Shown here: piece by piece, positions 10,941 through 18,349 of the stretch | How the letters are laid out: each line of letters opens with the position of its first letter | How positions within the stretch are numbered: position 1 is the stretch's first letter | From: Ramlibacter sp. Leaf400 | GTDB lineage: Bacteria > Pseudomonadota > Gammaproteobacteria > Burkholderiales > Burkholderiaceae_C | Length of the DNA stretch: 64,000 nucleotides | Reading direction: 5' to 3' | Assembly: GCF_001424545.1 (NCBI RefSeq) | Contig: NZ_LMQL01000011.1 | Span: 38,593 to 102,592 of the forward strand | The notes under the pieces: model-generated | What the model was told of the DNA's origin: nothing | What the model saw: the letters and a program-made list of their open reading frames with translations, nothing else | Database searches by the model: none | Made by a program: the position numbers and the translations under genes

Positions 10941-10955
10941 TGTTGCACTGCAACA
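10941..10955. promoter_or_regulatory. perfect palindrome upstream of phaC, candidate PhaR operator
   Basis: TGTTGCACTGCAACA is a perfect 15-bp inverted repeat around a central C. It sits between phaC (minus) and the small membrane protein (plus). TGC/GCA-centred palindromes are the reported target type of the PHA regulator PhaR; assignment here rests on position and sequence type. No phaR gene is in the window. Confidence 0.55.
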
Positions 10956-10974
10956 ATTTTCTGTTGTCCCGCTG

Positions 10975-11262
10975 ATGTACATCGTTCTCATAGGCTGGAT
11001 GTACGTGGCGCTGATGATGGCCGTGGCCGAAGCCACCAGCACCGACGGCACCGTCCTGGGCGCCATCTTCACCTTTCTGCTCTATGGCGTGGGGCCGGTG
11101 TCTCTGGTCGCTTACATCATGGCCACGCCCGCGCGCAAGCGCGCGATCAAGGCGCGCGAGCAGGCCGAGCACGAAGCCCAGCAGGCGGCCGTTTCAGGCC
11201 AGCCAGACGGCAGCGGCCAGGCGTCCGCTGACGCGGTCGCGCCGGTGCGAAAAGAACCTTGA
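10975..11262 (+). CDS. small membrane protein, 95 aa, two TM segments
   Basis: Unknown function. Residues 1-20 (MYIVLIGWMYVALMMAVAEA) and about 28-50 (LGAIFTFLLYGVGPVSLVAYIMA) are membrane-spanning. They are followed by a basic Arg/Lys-rich turn (ATPARKRAIKAREQ) and a disordered hydrophilic tail, suggesting a cytoplasmic C-terminus. No clear ribosome-binding site precedes the ATG. The last 69 bp overlap the 3' end of pgeF on the other strand. Confidence 0.65.
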   Translation: MYIVLIGWMYVALMMAVAEATSTDGTVLGAIFTFLLYGVGPVSLVAYIMATPARKRAIKAREQAEHEAQQAAVSGQPDGSGQASADAVAPVRKEP

Positions 11263-11982
11263 GGGATGGGAGACGGTGCACCAGCCGGTGCTGCCGTCGT
11301 TGCCGTGCACGCTGCGAAGGCCCAGGGCCTGCAGCCGATCGCGGGCCAGGCTGGGAAGGTTCGCCAGCCACTTGCCGGGCGAAGCGGGAACGAAATGGCG
11401 CGCCGCGCGCGAGTCCGCATTTTCGAAGGCCGCCCGGACCTCGTCGCCCACTTCGAAGGCGGTGGGTCCGATGCAGGGACCGAACCAGGCGAGCGTGAGG
11501 TCCGCGGCCGACTGCGGGTCGTTCGCCACCCGCGGCCACCAGGTGGCCCACAAGGTTTCCAGCACGCCGCGTCCACCCTCGCCGGCCAGCCCGCGCCAGC
11601 CGCAATGCGCCGCGGCGACGCAGGTGCCCGCGCGGTCGGCGAGCAGCACCGGCAGGCAGTCGGCGACCATGATGGTGCAGGCCACGCCGCGCTCGCGCGT
11701 CCAGCAGGCGTCGGCTTCCAGGCCGTCCGCGCTGCCGTTCGACAGCTGCACGGCCTCCACGCCATGCACCTGCTTCAGGAACACCGGACGCGCATCGAGC
11801 GCCTCCGCGAAACGGCGCCGGTTTTCCGCGACCGCCCCACCGTCATCGCCGACGTGGTCGCCCAGGTTCAGGCTGTCGTAGGGCGCGACAGAGACGCCGC
11901 CTTCGCGCGTCGAACACAGCGCGCGTACGCCGGTCGGCACCGGCCAGTCCGGCACGAGGAACCCCGCGGGGGCTTCGCGCAT
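11194..11982 (-). CDS. pgeF: peptidoglycan editing factor PgeF (YfiH/laccase-domain)
   Basis: A 262-residue multicopper-oxidase-fold protein of the YfiH/DUF152 family, whose E. coli member removes wrongly incorporated L-Ser UDP-MurNAc precursors; family members also show purine nucleoside or polyphenol activity. The metal ligands are visible: QVHG (His73), VADCLPV (Cys109) and AAHCGWRGL (His126). Its ATG overlaps the maiA stop by one base (TGATG), so the two genes are probably co-translated. Its 3' end overlaps the convergent small membrane gene. Confidence 0.9.
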   Translation of the reverse strand: MREAPAGFLVPDWPVPTGVRALCSTREGGVSVAPYDSLNLGDHVGDDGGAVAENRRRFAEALDARPVFLKQVHGVEAVQLSNGSADGLEADACWTRERGVACTIMVADCLPVLLADRAGTCVAAAHCGWRGLAGEGGRGVLETLWATWWPRVANDPQSAADLTLAWFGPCIGPTAFEVGDEVRAAFENADSRAARHFVPASPGKWLANLPSLARDRLQALGLRSVHGNDGSTGWCTVSHPSRFFSHRRDRVSGRLAAAVWLA

Positions 11983-12623
11983 CAGGGCTCGTTGTCCGGG
12001 CAGCTGGAAGGCTGCGCCTTCTGGAAGGCGGGGTGGCGCATGCAGGTGTCGAACGCCGCCATCGTGCGCTCCAGGCCGGAGAAGTCGGTGTTGAACCGCT
12101 TGGCGTTGAAGATCTGCGGCACCAGGCAGCAGTCGGCCAGGGTCGGCGTGTCGCCGTAGCAGTAGCTGCCGCGCGGCAGCTGCGCCAGTTCGCGCTCGAA
12201 GGCCAGCAGGCCTTCGCGCACCCAGTGGCGGTACCAGGTGTTCTTGGCCTCCTCTTCCACCTTCAGCTCCCTCACCAGGTACTTGAGCACGCGCAGGTTG
12301 TTGAGCGGATGGATCTCGCAGGCGATCAGCTGCGACAGCGCCCGCACGCGCGCGCGCCCGAGGGCGTCGGCCGGCAGCAGCGGCGGCTGCGGGTGCGTCT
12401 CGTCCAGGTATTCGATGATGGCCATGGACTGCCCCAGGCGCTCGCCCTGGTCGGTTTCCAGGGTCGGCACCAGGTTCGAGGGCGACACGGCCGCATAGGC
12501 GGACTGCTTGTGCTCGCCCTTGACCAGGTGCACCGGCAGGTACTCGTACGACAGTCCCTTGAGTTCCAGCGCGATGCGCACGCGGAACGAGGCCGAGGAG
12601 CGGAAGTAGTTGTGCAGCTTCAT
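11982..12623 (-). CDS. maiA: maleylacetoacetate / maleylpyruvate isomerase (zeta-class GST)
   Basis: A 213-residue glutathione S-transferase of the zeta class. It has the N-terminal catalytic motif RSSASFRVRIALELKG (about 6-21) and the GSH-binding SMAIIEYLDE. It isomerises maleylacetoacetate in tyrosine degradation, or maleylpyruvate in the gentisate pathway. The ATG at 12623 is chosen because it starts directly before the conserved MKLHNYFRSS; a start 12 bp upstream is also open. It could supply the isomerase missing from the gentisate operon at 18350-22658; this is inference. Confidence 0.88.
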   Translation of the reverse strand: MKLHNYFRSSASFRVRIALELKGLSYEYLPVHLVKGEHKQSAYAAVSPSNLVPTLETDQGERLGQSMAIIEYLDETHPQPPLLPADALGRARVRALSQLIACEIHPLNNLRVLKYLVRELKVEEEAKNTWYRHWVREGLLAFERELAQLPRGSYCYGDTPTLADCCLVPQIFNAKRFNTDFSGLERTMAAFDTCMRHPAFQKAQPSSCPDNEP

Positions 12624-12663
12624 CGCGGCGAGCATAAACCCGCCCGCGCGGCCCGACGCACGT

Positions 12664-12975
12664 CTACGACGTGCCCAGCAGCCGGCGACCGATGGCCACC
12701 ACGGCCGCGCCCGCCAGGGCCGCGACGATGTCGCTTCGGGTGAGCTTCATCACGACCGCCACCGCCAGCAGTCCGGCGATCTCTGGCGGGCGGCCGGCCG
12801 CCACCGAGGGCGCGACGATGCCCGCCATCACGCCGATCGGCATGGCGCGCAGCGCCGCTTCGAGCCGCGGCGTGATCGGGAGCCAGCCCATGAGCAGGAA
12901 GCCGCCGACACGGCAGGCGTACGACGCCACGGCCATGCCGAGCACGGCCAGGTAGAAGCTGGCGTCAGCGTCCAT
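12664..12975 (-). CDS. azlD: AzlD-family branched-chain amino acid exporter subunit
   Basis: A 103-residue, largely hydrophobic protein with three to four TM helices and the family segment SYACRVGGFLLMGW followed by RLEAALRAMPIGVMAGI. AzlD is the small partner of AzlC in amino acid efflux. It overlaps azlC by 11 bp and is last in the gntR-azlC-azlD unit. Confidence 0.88.
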   Translation of the reverse strand: MDADASFYLAVLGMAVASYACRVGGFLLMGWLPITPRLEAALRAMPIGVMAGIVAPSVAAGRPPEIAGLLAVAVVMKLTRSDIVAALAGAAVVAIGRRLLGTS

Positions 12976-13663
12976 GGCGCAGGGCTCCCGCGATGCCCGC
13001 GGCCAGGCCGGCCAGCACGACCGTCCAGCCGCTGGGTGCCCACAGCTGCATCGGCAGCGCGACCGCCACCGCGCAGGCCAGCGGCGCCACGTCCGCCCGG
13101 CCGCGCCACAGCGAGATGCCGATGGCGGCGGCGAAGGCCGGCAGCATGAAGTCCAGCCCCCACGCGCGCGGGTCCGGCATCTCGCGCGCCAGCAGGTGCC
13201 CCACCAGCGTCCCGCCCATCCACGGCAGGAAGCCGGCCAGCCCGCTGCCCAGGACGAAGCCGGCGTCGCGGTAGCCCGCGGCGTGTTCGCGCATCGACAA
13301 AGCCCAGCCGCCGTCGCCCAGCAGGAACAGCGTGCCCAGCGCCTTCGGCCGCGACACCTGCGACAGCCAGGGGTGGAGGGAAGCGCTGTAGAGCAGGTAG
13401 CGCGCGTTGATCGCGAACACGGTGAGGACCAGCGCCAGCACGGCCGACGACTGCGTGCTCCACACCTGGAGGGCCGCGAGCTGCGCGCTGCCGGAATAGA
13501 CGAACCCGCTCATGAGCGTGGCCTGCAGCCAGGACAGCCCGCGTTCGCCGGCCAGCGCGCCGAACACCAGGCCGTAGACGGCAACGCCCGGCGCCAGCGG
13601 TTGCGAGAGCACGAAGCCGCGCCAGACGCCCTCGCGGGTGAAGCGGACCGGCGCCTCGCTCAC
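12965..13663 (-). CDS. azlC: AzlC-family branched-chain amino acid exporter subunit
   Basis: A 232-residue inner-membrane protein with several TM helices and the AzlC start pattern FTREGVWRGFVLSQPLAPGVAVYGLVFG (split here by position: residues 8-35). It also has FVYSGSAQLAALQVW and YLLYSASLHPWL. The large subunit of the AzlCD efflux permease, it exports amino acids or analogues. Its ATG overlaps the gntR stop by 4 bp. The coupling to a GntR regulator that faces a Rieske/ligase operon suggests that it exports a product or toxic analogue of that pathway. Confidence 0.88.
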   Translation of the reverse strand: MSEAPVRFTREGVWRGFVLSQPLAPGVAVYGLVFGALAGERGLSWLQATLMSGFVYSGSAQLAALQVWSTQSSAVLALVLTVFAINARYLLYSASLHPWLSQVSRPKALGTLFLLGDGGWALSMREHAAGYRDAGFVLGSGLAGFLPWMGGTLVGHLLAREMPDPRAWGLDFMLPAFAAAIGISLWRGRADVAPLACAVAVALPMQLWAPSGWTVVLAGLAAGIAGALRHGR

Positions 13664-14382
13664 CGCCCGACCACCAGGCGGATCGCCGGCATCAGCCTTT
13701 CGGTCTCGCTGCGGCGCTCCAGCGCCAGGCGCAGGTTCATCTGCGCCACCTCGGTGTGTTCCACCGCCAGCGCCTGGGCGCGCGCGCCCTCGCCTCGCCG
13801 CAGCGCGTCGAACAGCATGTGGTGCTGGCGGTGCGCGTACAGCATCCAGTCGCGATCCTGCTGCAGGGTGGACTGCATCGGCAGCATGGCCGACGCGGGC
13901 GCGAACGGCAGCGCGTTGTTCACCGCGATCGCGCGCTGCAGGGCGCGGTTGCCGCTGGCTTCCAGGATGAGCGCATGGAAGCGGTCGTTCATCGTGGCGT
14001 AGCCGGCGTAGCTGTCGTAGTCCAGCGGGTCGCTGGCCAGCAGCCGGTCGCCCTCGGCCAGGCAGGCCTCCAGGTCGCCTTGCAGCTGGCGTGACACGCC
14101 GTGCTCGGCCACCAGCCGCGCCGCCATGCCTTCGAGATGGCCGCGCACGGCGATGGCATCGGCCACCTCGCGCGGCGTGAACTGCCGCACCAGGTACTTG
14201 CCGGTCTCGTTGGCCTCGACCAGCCCTTCCTGCTCCAGCGTGACGAGCGCCGCGCGCACCGGCGTGCGCGAAGCGCCCAGGCGCTCGGCCAGCTGCTGCT
14301 CGGCCAGGCGCTGGCCCGGCGCGAACTCACCGCGCAGGATGAGGTCGCGCAGCTGCATCAGCACGGTCTCTTGCAGGTTCAT
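13660..14382 (-). CDS. GntR-family (FadR/FCD subfamily) transcriptional regulator
   Basis: A 240-residue repressor-type protein. The winged helix at residues 5-70 includes RLAEQQLAERLGASRTPVRAAL. An FCD effector domain follows, with a metal-binding His pattern (NDRFHALIL, HRQHHMLFDAL). The ATG at 14382 is used; longer upstream frames run through the divergent Rieske gene. It overlaps azlC by 4 bp. FCD-GntR proteins usually bind a palindrome with a GTATAC core, and CGGTATACCG is present at 14412-14421 between this gene and the Rieske operon. It therefore probably controls both. Confidence 0.9.
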   Translation of the reverse strand: MNLQETVLMQLRDLILRGEFAPGQRLAEQQLAERLGASRTPVRAALVTLEQEGLVEANETGKYLVRQFTPREVADAIAVRGHLEGMAARLVAEHGVSRQLQGDLEACLAEGDRLLASDPLDYDSYAGYATMNDRFHALILEASGNRALQRAIAVNNALPFAPASAMLPMQSTLQQDRDWMLYAHRQHHMLFDALRRGEGARAQALAVEHTEVAQMNLRLALERRSETERLMPAIRLVVGR

Positions 14383-14437
14383 GGAGCGGACTGTACACTG
14401 ATCTTCAATTTCGGTATACCGTTTTGGAAGGATCGCG
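14371..14437 (+). promoter_or_regulatory. divergent promoter with GntR-type operator
   Basis: A sigma70-like pair for the Rieske operon, TTGCAG (14371-14376), 17 bp, TACACT (14394-14399), is followed by the 10-bp perfect palindrome CGGTATACCG at 14412-14421. A GGAAGGA ribosome-binding site lies at 14426-14432, just before the ATG at 14438. The palindrome lies near the expected start of transcription, as expected for repression. Confidence 0.55.
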
Positions 14438-15853
14438 ATGAAGGCCGAACAGAACGAGCTGGTGACGCGCATCGGCCCGGGCACGCCCTGCGGGGCCGTC
14501 CTGCGCCAGTACTGGCAACCGGTGGCGCTGGTGGACGAGTTCGACCCGGCGCTGGACCCTCGCATGGCGCAGCGGCCGGTCAAGCCCGTGCGCGCGCTCG
14601 GCCAGGACCTGGTGCTGTTGCGCGACCAGCAGGGCCGCTGGGGCCTGCTCGACCGCGCCTGTCCGCACCGCGGCGCCGACCTGTCGTTCGGCCGGCACGA
14701 GGGCGACGGGCTGCGCTGTCCCTTCCACGGCTGGAAGTTCGATGCCGCCGGCACCTGCCTGGAGACGCCGGCCGAGCCCGCCGGCAGCAAGCTGTGCGAG
14801 CGCGTGCGCCAGCGCAGCTACCCGGTGCTGGAGAAGAGCGGCATCCTGTTCGCGTGGTTCGGCGAGCCAGGCACCGAGCCGCCGCCCTTCCCGCAGTTCG
14901 ACTGCTTCGCCGCGCCCCCGACCCACACCTTCGCGTTCAAGGGCCTGTGGAACTGCAACTGGCTGCAGGCCATGGAGGTGGGCATCGACCCGGCGCACCC
15001 GTCCTTCCTGCACCGCTTCCTGAACGACGCCTCGCTCGACGCCATCGGCGACAACGCCGCCGGCAAGCAGTTCCGAAGCGCCAGCGCGGGCGAGTTCCAG
15101 GGTGGCGAGCGCTGGCCGATGACGCGGATCATGCGGGAGTTCCACCAGCCGGAGATCTCGTTCGAGCCCAGGCCCTGGGGCCTGCAGCTCACTGCGCTGC
15201 GGCCGATGACGCAGGAGCTCACCCACGTGCGCATCACCCACGCGATCTTCCCGCAGACCTTCGTGATCCCGCTGTCCGAGACGCTGACCATCACGCAGCT
15301 GCACCTGCCAGTGGACGACACCCACACGTACTGGTATTCGGTGTTCACCAGCTTCGCCGGACCGGTGGACAAGGAGGCGATGCGCCGGCAGCGGCTGCAG
15401 TTCATCTCGCTGCCCGACTACGTCCCCAACGCCGGGCGCCACAACCGCTGGGGCTTCAACCCCGAGGAGCAGCGCACCACCACCTACCTGGGCATGGGCG
15501 AGGAAGACATCAACGTGCACGACCAGTGGGCGGTGGAGAGCATGGGCCCGATCCAGGACCGCACGCGCGAACACCTGGGCACCAGCGACAAGGTGATCAT
15601 GGCCAACCGCCGCATGCTGCTCAAGGCGATCGAGGCCGTGCAGGCCGGGGGCACCGCGCCCGGCGTGGCGGATGCGTCGCTGGCGCCGCAGATGCAGGGC
15701 CCGGACACGGTCGACGGCATCGCCCCGGCCGGCGAGTGGCCCACCTGGTGGCTAGAGCGCGTGCGGGCCAAGCGCGAAGGCGCGCCCTGGCTCGCCTCGG
15801 CATCGGCTCAGGCCGAGCCGGCCGACGCCAAGGCCGGGACGGAGCCGGCGTGA
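14438..15853 (+). CDS. Rieske-type ring-hydroxylating oxygenase, phthalate-dioxygenase-like large subunit
   Basis: A 471-residue single-component oxygenase subunit. The Rieske [2Fe-2S] cluster ligands are Cys75 and His77 (CPHRGADL) and Cys94 and His97 (CPFHGWKF). The mononuclear iron region is AMEVGIDPAHPSFLHR, with Asp184, His187 and His192. This is the pattern of the phthalate 4,5-dioxygenase/demethylase group of Rieske oxygenases, which work as alpha-only oligomers. Its stop overlaps the GTG of the ligase gene (GTGA), and a ferredoxin follows; no reductase is nearby. The substrate is unknown; an amine or N-linked aromatic is suggested by the neighbouring ligase. Confidence 0.9.
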   Translation: MKAEQNELVTRIGPGTPCGAVLRQYWQPVALVDEFDPALDPRMAQRPVKPVRALGQDLVLLRDQQGRWGLLDRACPHRGADLSFGRHEGDGLRCPFHGWKFDAAGTCLETPAEPAGSKLCERVRQRSYPVLEKSGILFAWFGEPGTEPPPFPQFDCFAAPPTHTFAFKGLWNCNWLQAMEVGIDPAHPSFLHRFLNDASLDAIGDNAAGKQFRSASAGEFQGGERWPMTRIMREFHQPEISFEPRPWGLQLTALRPMTQELTHVRITHAIFPQTFVIPLSETLTITQLHLPVDDTHTYWYSVFTSFAGPVDKEAMRRQRLQFISLPDYVPNAGRHNRWGFNPEEQRTTTYLGMGEEDINVHDQWAVESMGPIQDRTREHLGTSDKVIMANRRMLLKAIEAVQAGGTAPGVADASLAPQMQGPDTVDGIAPAGEWPTWWLERVRAKREGAPWLASASAQAEPADAKAGTEPA

Positions 15854-17328
15854 CCCGCTTCGCCGAGCGCTGCGGCCTCCACACCCCTGCCCGCGAAGAG
15901 GCCAGCCAGCGCACCACCCGGCTGATCGACGCGGCCGGACTGGAGCTGGTGCGCATCGCGTGGTGCGACCTGCACGGCGTGACGCGCGGCAAGACGCTGG
16001 TGGCCTCGGCCGTGCGACGCGCGCTGGACGAGGGCATCGGCATGGTCAGCACGCTGATGCTCAAGGACACCTCGGACCGCACCGCATACAAGGTGTTCGA
16101 GCGCGGCGGCACGGCCAGCCTGCCGGGCTTCGGCTTCGCCAACAACCTGCTGCTGCTGCCCGACCCCGAGAGCTTCCGCCAGCTGCCCTGGACCCCCGGC
16201 ACCGGCTGGCTGCGCGCTCAGCCCTGGTTCCAGGACGGCACGCCGGTGCCGCTGGACACGCGCCGCGTGCTGCAGCAGGCGCTGGACCGCCTGGCCCAAG
16301 CCGGCCTGGGCATGCACTGCGGCCTGGAGGTCGAGTTCCACGTCTACCGCATCACCGACGACTCGGCCGAACTCGATCCCGAGCAGGCGGCGTGGCCCGG
16401 CCTGCCGCCCGCGCTGGAGCTCGTCCACCCCGGCTACAACCTGCTGGCCGAGAACTGGTACGACCGCGCCGAAGAGCCGCTGCGCATCGTCCAGCGCACC
16501 GCGCAGGCGTTGGGCCTGCCGCTGCTGTCGCTGGAGATCGAACTTGGGCCCAGCCAGGTGGAAGCGGTGTTCGACGTCACCGATGCGCTGACGGCGGCGG
16601 ACAACATGGTCCTGTTCCGCAACGGCGTGCGGCAGGCGCTGCGCCGCGCGGGCTACCACGCCACCTTCATGTGCCGGCCGCCCTTTCCCAACATCATGTC
16701 CAGCGGCTGGCACCTGCACCAGTCGCTGGTCGAGACCGCCAGCGGCCGCAACGCCTTCCGGCGCGAGGCGCCGGCCGCCGGCAGCACGCCGGTGGACGCG
16801 AACCACACGCTGTCGGACCTCGGGGCGCACTACCTCGCGGGGCTGCTGGCGCATGCGCGGTCCATGGCCGTGTTCTGCACGCCGACGGTCAACGGCTTCG
16901 GCCGCTTCCGCCCGAATGCGCTGGCGCCGCAATCGGTGCTCTGGGGCCGCGACAACCGCGGCGCGATGCTGCGCGTGGTCGGCGAGTGCGGCGACGCGGG
17001 CACGCGCATCGAGAACCGCGTGGGCGAGCCCACGGCCAATCCCTACCTCTACATGGCCTCGCAGATCCATGCGGGCCTGGACGGCATCGGGCGCAAGCTG
17101 CAGCCGCCGCCCGCCACTGACGCCCCGTACGGCGAGGCCGACGCGCGCCTGCCCACCAGCCTGGGCGAAGCCCTGGAGGCCCTGCGTTCCGACGCCGTGC
17201 TGCGCGAGGGATTCGGCCCCTCCTTCATCGACTACTTCGTGACGGTCAAGACCTCGGAGCTGCAGCGGCACGAGGCCGCCGAGGACAAGACCGACTTCAT
17301 GCGGCGCGAGTACTTCAGCCGCTTCTAG
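15850..17328 (+). CDS. glutamine synthetase-family ligase (gamma-glutamyl-amide type)
   Basis: A 492-residue protein with the GS catalytic domain. It has metal/ammonium-site residues GLEVEFHVY (Glu160, Glu162) and LEIELGPSQVEAVF (Glu231, Glu238), HLH at 288-290, the ATP/glutamate region GRFRPNALAPQSVLWGRDNR, and RIENRVGEPTANPYL (Arg386, Glu388, Arg390). The start is GTG at 15850, overlapping the Rieske stop. Biosynthetic GlnA has a different N-terminus, so this is more likely a GlnA-like enzyme that gamma-glutamylates an amine (compare gamma-glutamylanilide or gamma-glutamylisopropylamide synthetases). Pairing with a Rieske oxygenase resembles aniline degradation in principle, but the usual amidotransferase and oxygenase beta subunit are absent. 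Confidence 0.85.
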   Translation: MTRFAERCGLHTPAREEASQRTTRLIDAAGLELVRIAWCDLHGVTRGKTLVASAVRRALDEGIGMVSTLMLKDTSDRTAYKVFERGGTASLPGFGFANNLLLLPDPESFRQLPWTPGTGWLRAQPWFQDGTPVPLDTRRVLQQALDRLAQAGLGMHCGLEVEFHVYRITDDSAELDPEQAAWPGLPPALELVHPGYNLLAENWYDRAEEPLRIVQRTAQALGLPLLSLEIELGPSQVEAVFDVTDALTAADNMVLFRNGVRQALRRAGYHATFMCRPPFPNIMSSGWHLHQSLVETASGRNAFRREAPAAGSTPVDANHTLSDLGAHYLAGLLAHARSMAVFCTPTVNGFGRFRPNALAPQSVLWGRDNRGAMLRVVGECGDAGTRIENRVGEPTANPYLYMASQIHAGLDGIGRKLQPPPATDAPYGEADARLPTSLGEALEALRSDAVLREGFGPSFIDYFVTVKTSELQRHEAAEDKTDFMRREYFSRF

Positions 17329-17335
17329 GGTTCCC

Positions 17336-17662
17336 ATGATCAAGGTCCACCTGGTGCCCGCCGACGGCGGCGAGGCGCTCACCGTGCAAGGCAAGCCCGG
17401 CCAGAGCCTGATGCAGGCGGCCGTGGACGCGAACGTGCACGGCATCGAAGCCGAATGCGGCGGGCTGATGACCTGCGCGACCTGCCATGTGTACGTGCGC
17501 GAGCCGTTCTTGGCCGCGCTGCCGCCGCCGACGCAGGACGAGCTGGGCATGCTGGAGTTCACCGCATCCCCGCGGCGGGCGAACAGCCGGTTGTCGTGCC
17601 AGATCGCGCTGGGGCCGGCGCTGGATGGGCTGACGGTCGACTTGCCGCCGACGCAGACCTAG
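17336..17662 (+). CDS. [2Fe-2S] ferredoxin, adrenodoxin/putidaredoxin type
   Basis: A 108-residue electron carrier. Cluster ligands are in ECGGLMTCATCHVYV (Cys41, Cys47, Cys50), with Cys88 in SRLSCQI. The C-x5-C-x2-C...C spacing is that of adrenodoxin-type ferredoxins. It starts 7 bp after the ligase gene, so it is the third cistron of the Rieske operon and the likely electron donor to the oxygenase. A ferredoxin reductase must come from elsewhere. Confidence 0.92.
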   Translation: MIKVHLVPADGGEALTVQGKPGQSLMQAAVDANVHGIEAECGGLMTCATCHVYVREPFLAALPPPTQDELGMLEFTASPRRANSRLSCQIALGPALDGLTVDLPPTQT

Positions 17663-17675
17663 CCGCGACGCTGCC

Positions 17676-17762
17676 GTCATTCCCGCGAAGGCGGGAATCC
17701 AGTGCTCCCGTCTCCCAAGCGTGAAAGCGGAAGCACTGGGTCCCCGCCTCCGCGAGGACGAC
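17676..17762. repeat. paired REP-like repeats in inverted orientation
   Basis: Two 31-bp arms (17676-17706 and 17732-17762) are imperfect reverse complements. Each carries its own CCCGC-xxxx-GCGGG-type hairpin and an AGTGCT/AGCACT inner end. This is the two-headed arrangement of bacterial interspersed mosaic elements. It lies between the convergent ferredoxin and MarR genes, where it can act as a transcription stop. It is related to the repeat at 2068-2094. Confidence 0.75.
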
Positions 17763-17797
17763 GAAAACGGGCGATTTCGGAACGCCGGGTCAGCGGT

Positions 17798-18235
17798 TCA
17801 CTCGGCCGCGTGCCCCTGCACCAGCTTGCTCAGCAGCTCCACCAGCGTCTCCCGCTCTTGCGGCTCCAGCGGCCCGAGGATGCGGCGCTGCGCCCGGGCC
17901 ACCGCGCGCTTCATCGCCAGCGCCGCCTCCTGCCCGGTGGGCGTGACCCACAGCAGCTTGCGGCGGCGGTCGCCCGCGTCGGGCTCGCGCCGAACCCAGC
18001 CCTTGGCCTCCAGCCGCCCGATCACCGAGCCGAAAGTGGCCGCATCGAACGCGACCTTCCCGGCCAGCGTGACCTGGTCCTCGCCCGGGTCGTCCATCAG
18101 GGCATTGAGGATGGCGAACTGCACCGGCGTGACCTCGTGCTCGCCGGTCTCTTCCATGAAGATGGCCACGGCGACCTGGTGCGCGCGCCGGATCAGGTGG
18201 CCGGGCGCCTGCTCGAAGTCGAAGCTCTTGGGCAT
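17798..18235 (-). CDS. MarR-family transcriptional regulator
   Basis: A 145-residue winged-helix protein with the MarR core: VTPVQFAILNAL, AATFGSVIGRLEAKGWVRREPDAGDRRRKLLWVTPTG (recognition helix and wing) and a C-terminal dimerisation helix. It is divergent from the gentisate operon with 114 bp between start codons. An ATGCT-T-AGCAT palindrome lies in that spacer. It probably represses the operon until an aromatic acid or CoA ester binds. Confidence 0.92.
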   Translation of the reverse strand: MPKSFDFEQAPGHLIRRAHQVAVAIFMEETGEHEVTPVQFAILNALMDDPGEDQVTLAGKVAFDAATFGSVIGRLEAKGWVRREPDAGDRRRKLLWVTPTGQEAALAMKRAVARAQRRILGPLEPQERETLVELLSKLVQGHAAE

Positions 18236-18265
18236 GCGACCGAGTGTAGCCAGCGCCGCAGCGGC

Positions 18266-18308
18266 TTGCGCCGTTGCCGGGGCGCCAGATAGTATGTATG
18301 CTTAGCAT
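18266..18308 (+). promoter_or_regulatory. promoter of gentisate operon with palindromic operator
   Basis: TTGCGC (18266-18271), 18 bp, TAGTAT (18290-18295) form a plausible sigma70 promoter. The 11-bp perfect palindrome ATGCTTAGCAT (18298-18308) lies immediately downstream of the -10 element. The neighbouring MarR gene makes it the prime operator candidate. Confidence 0.5.
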
Positions 18309-18349
18309 TTGTGCCGGCCCCGCTGCCGAGCCAGCCTGAGGATCCCTCC

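Noticed and set aside
15850..17328. Housekeeping glutamine synthetase glnA
   Set aside because: The N-terminal domain and neighbours (Rieske oxygenase, ferredoxin) do not fit GlnA, and no ntrBC genes are adjacent; a GS-like ligase is the better call.
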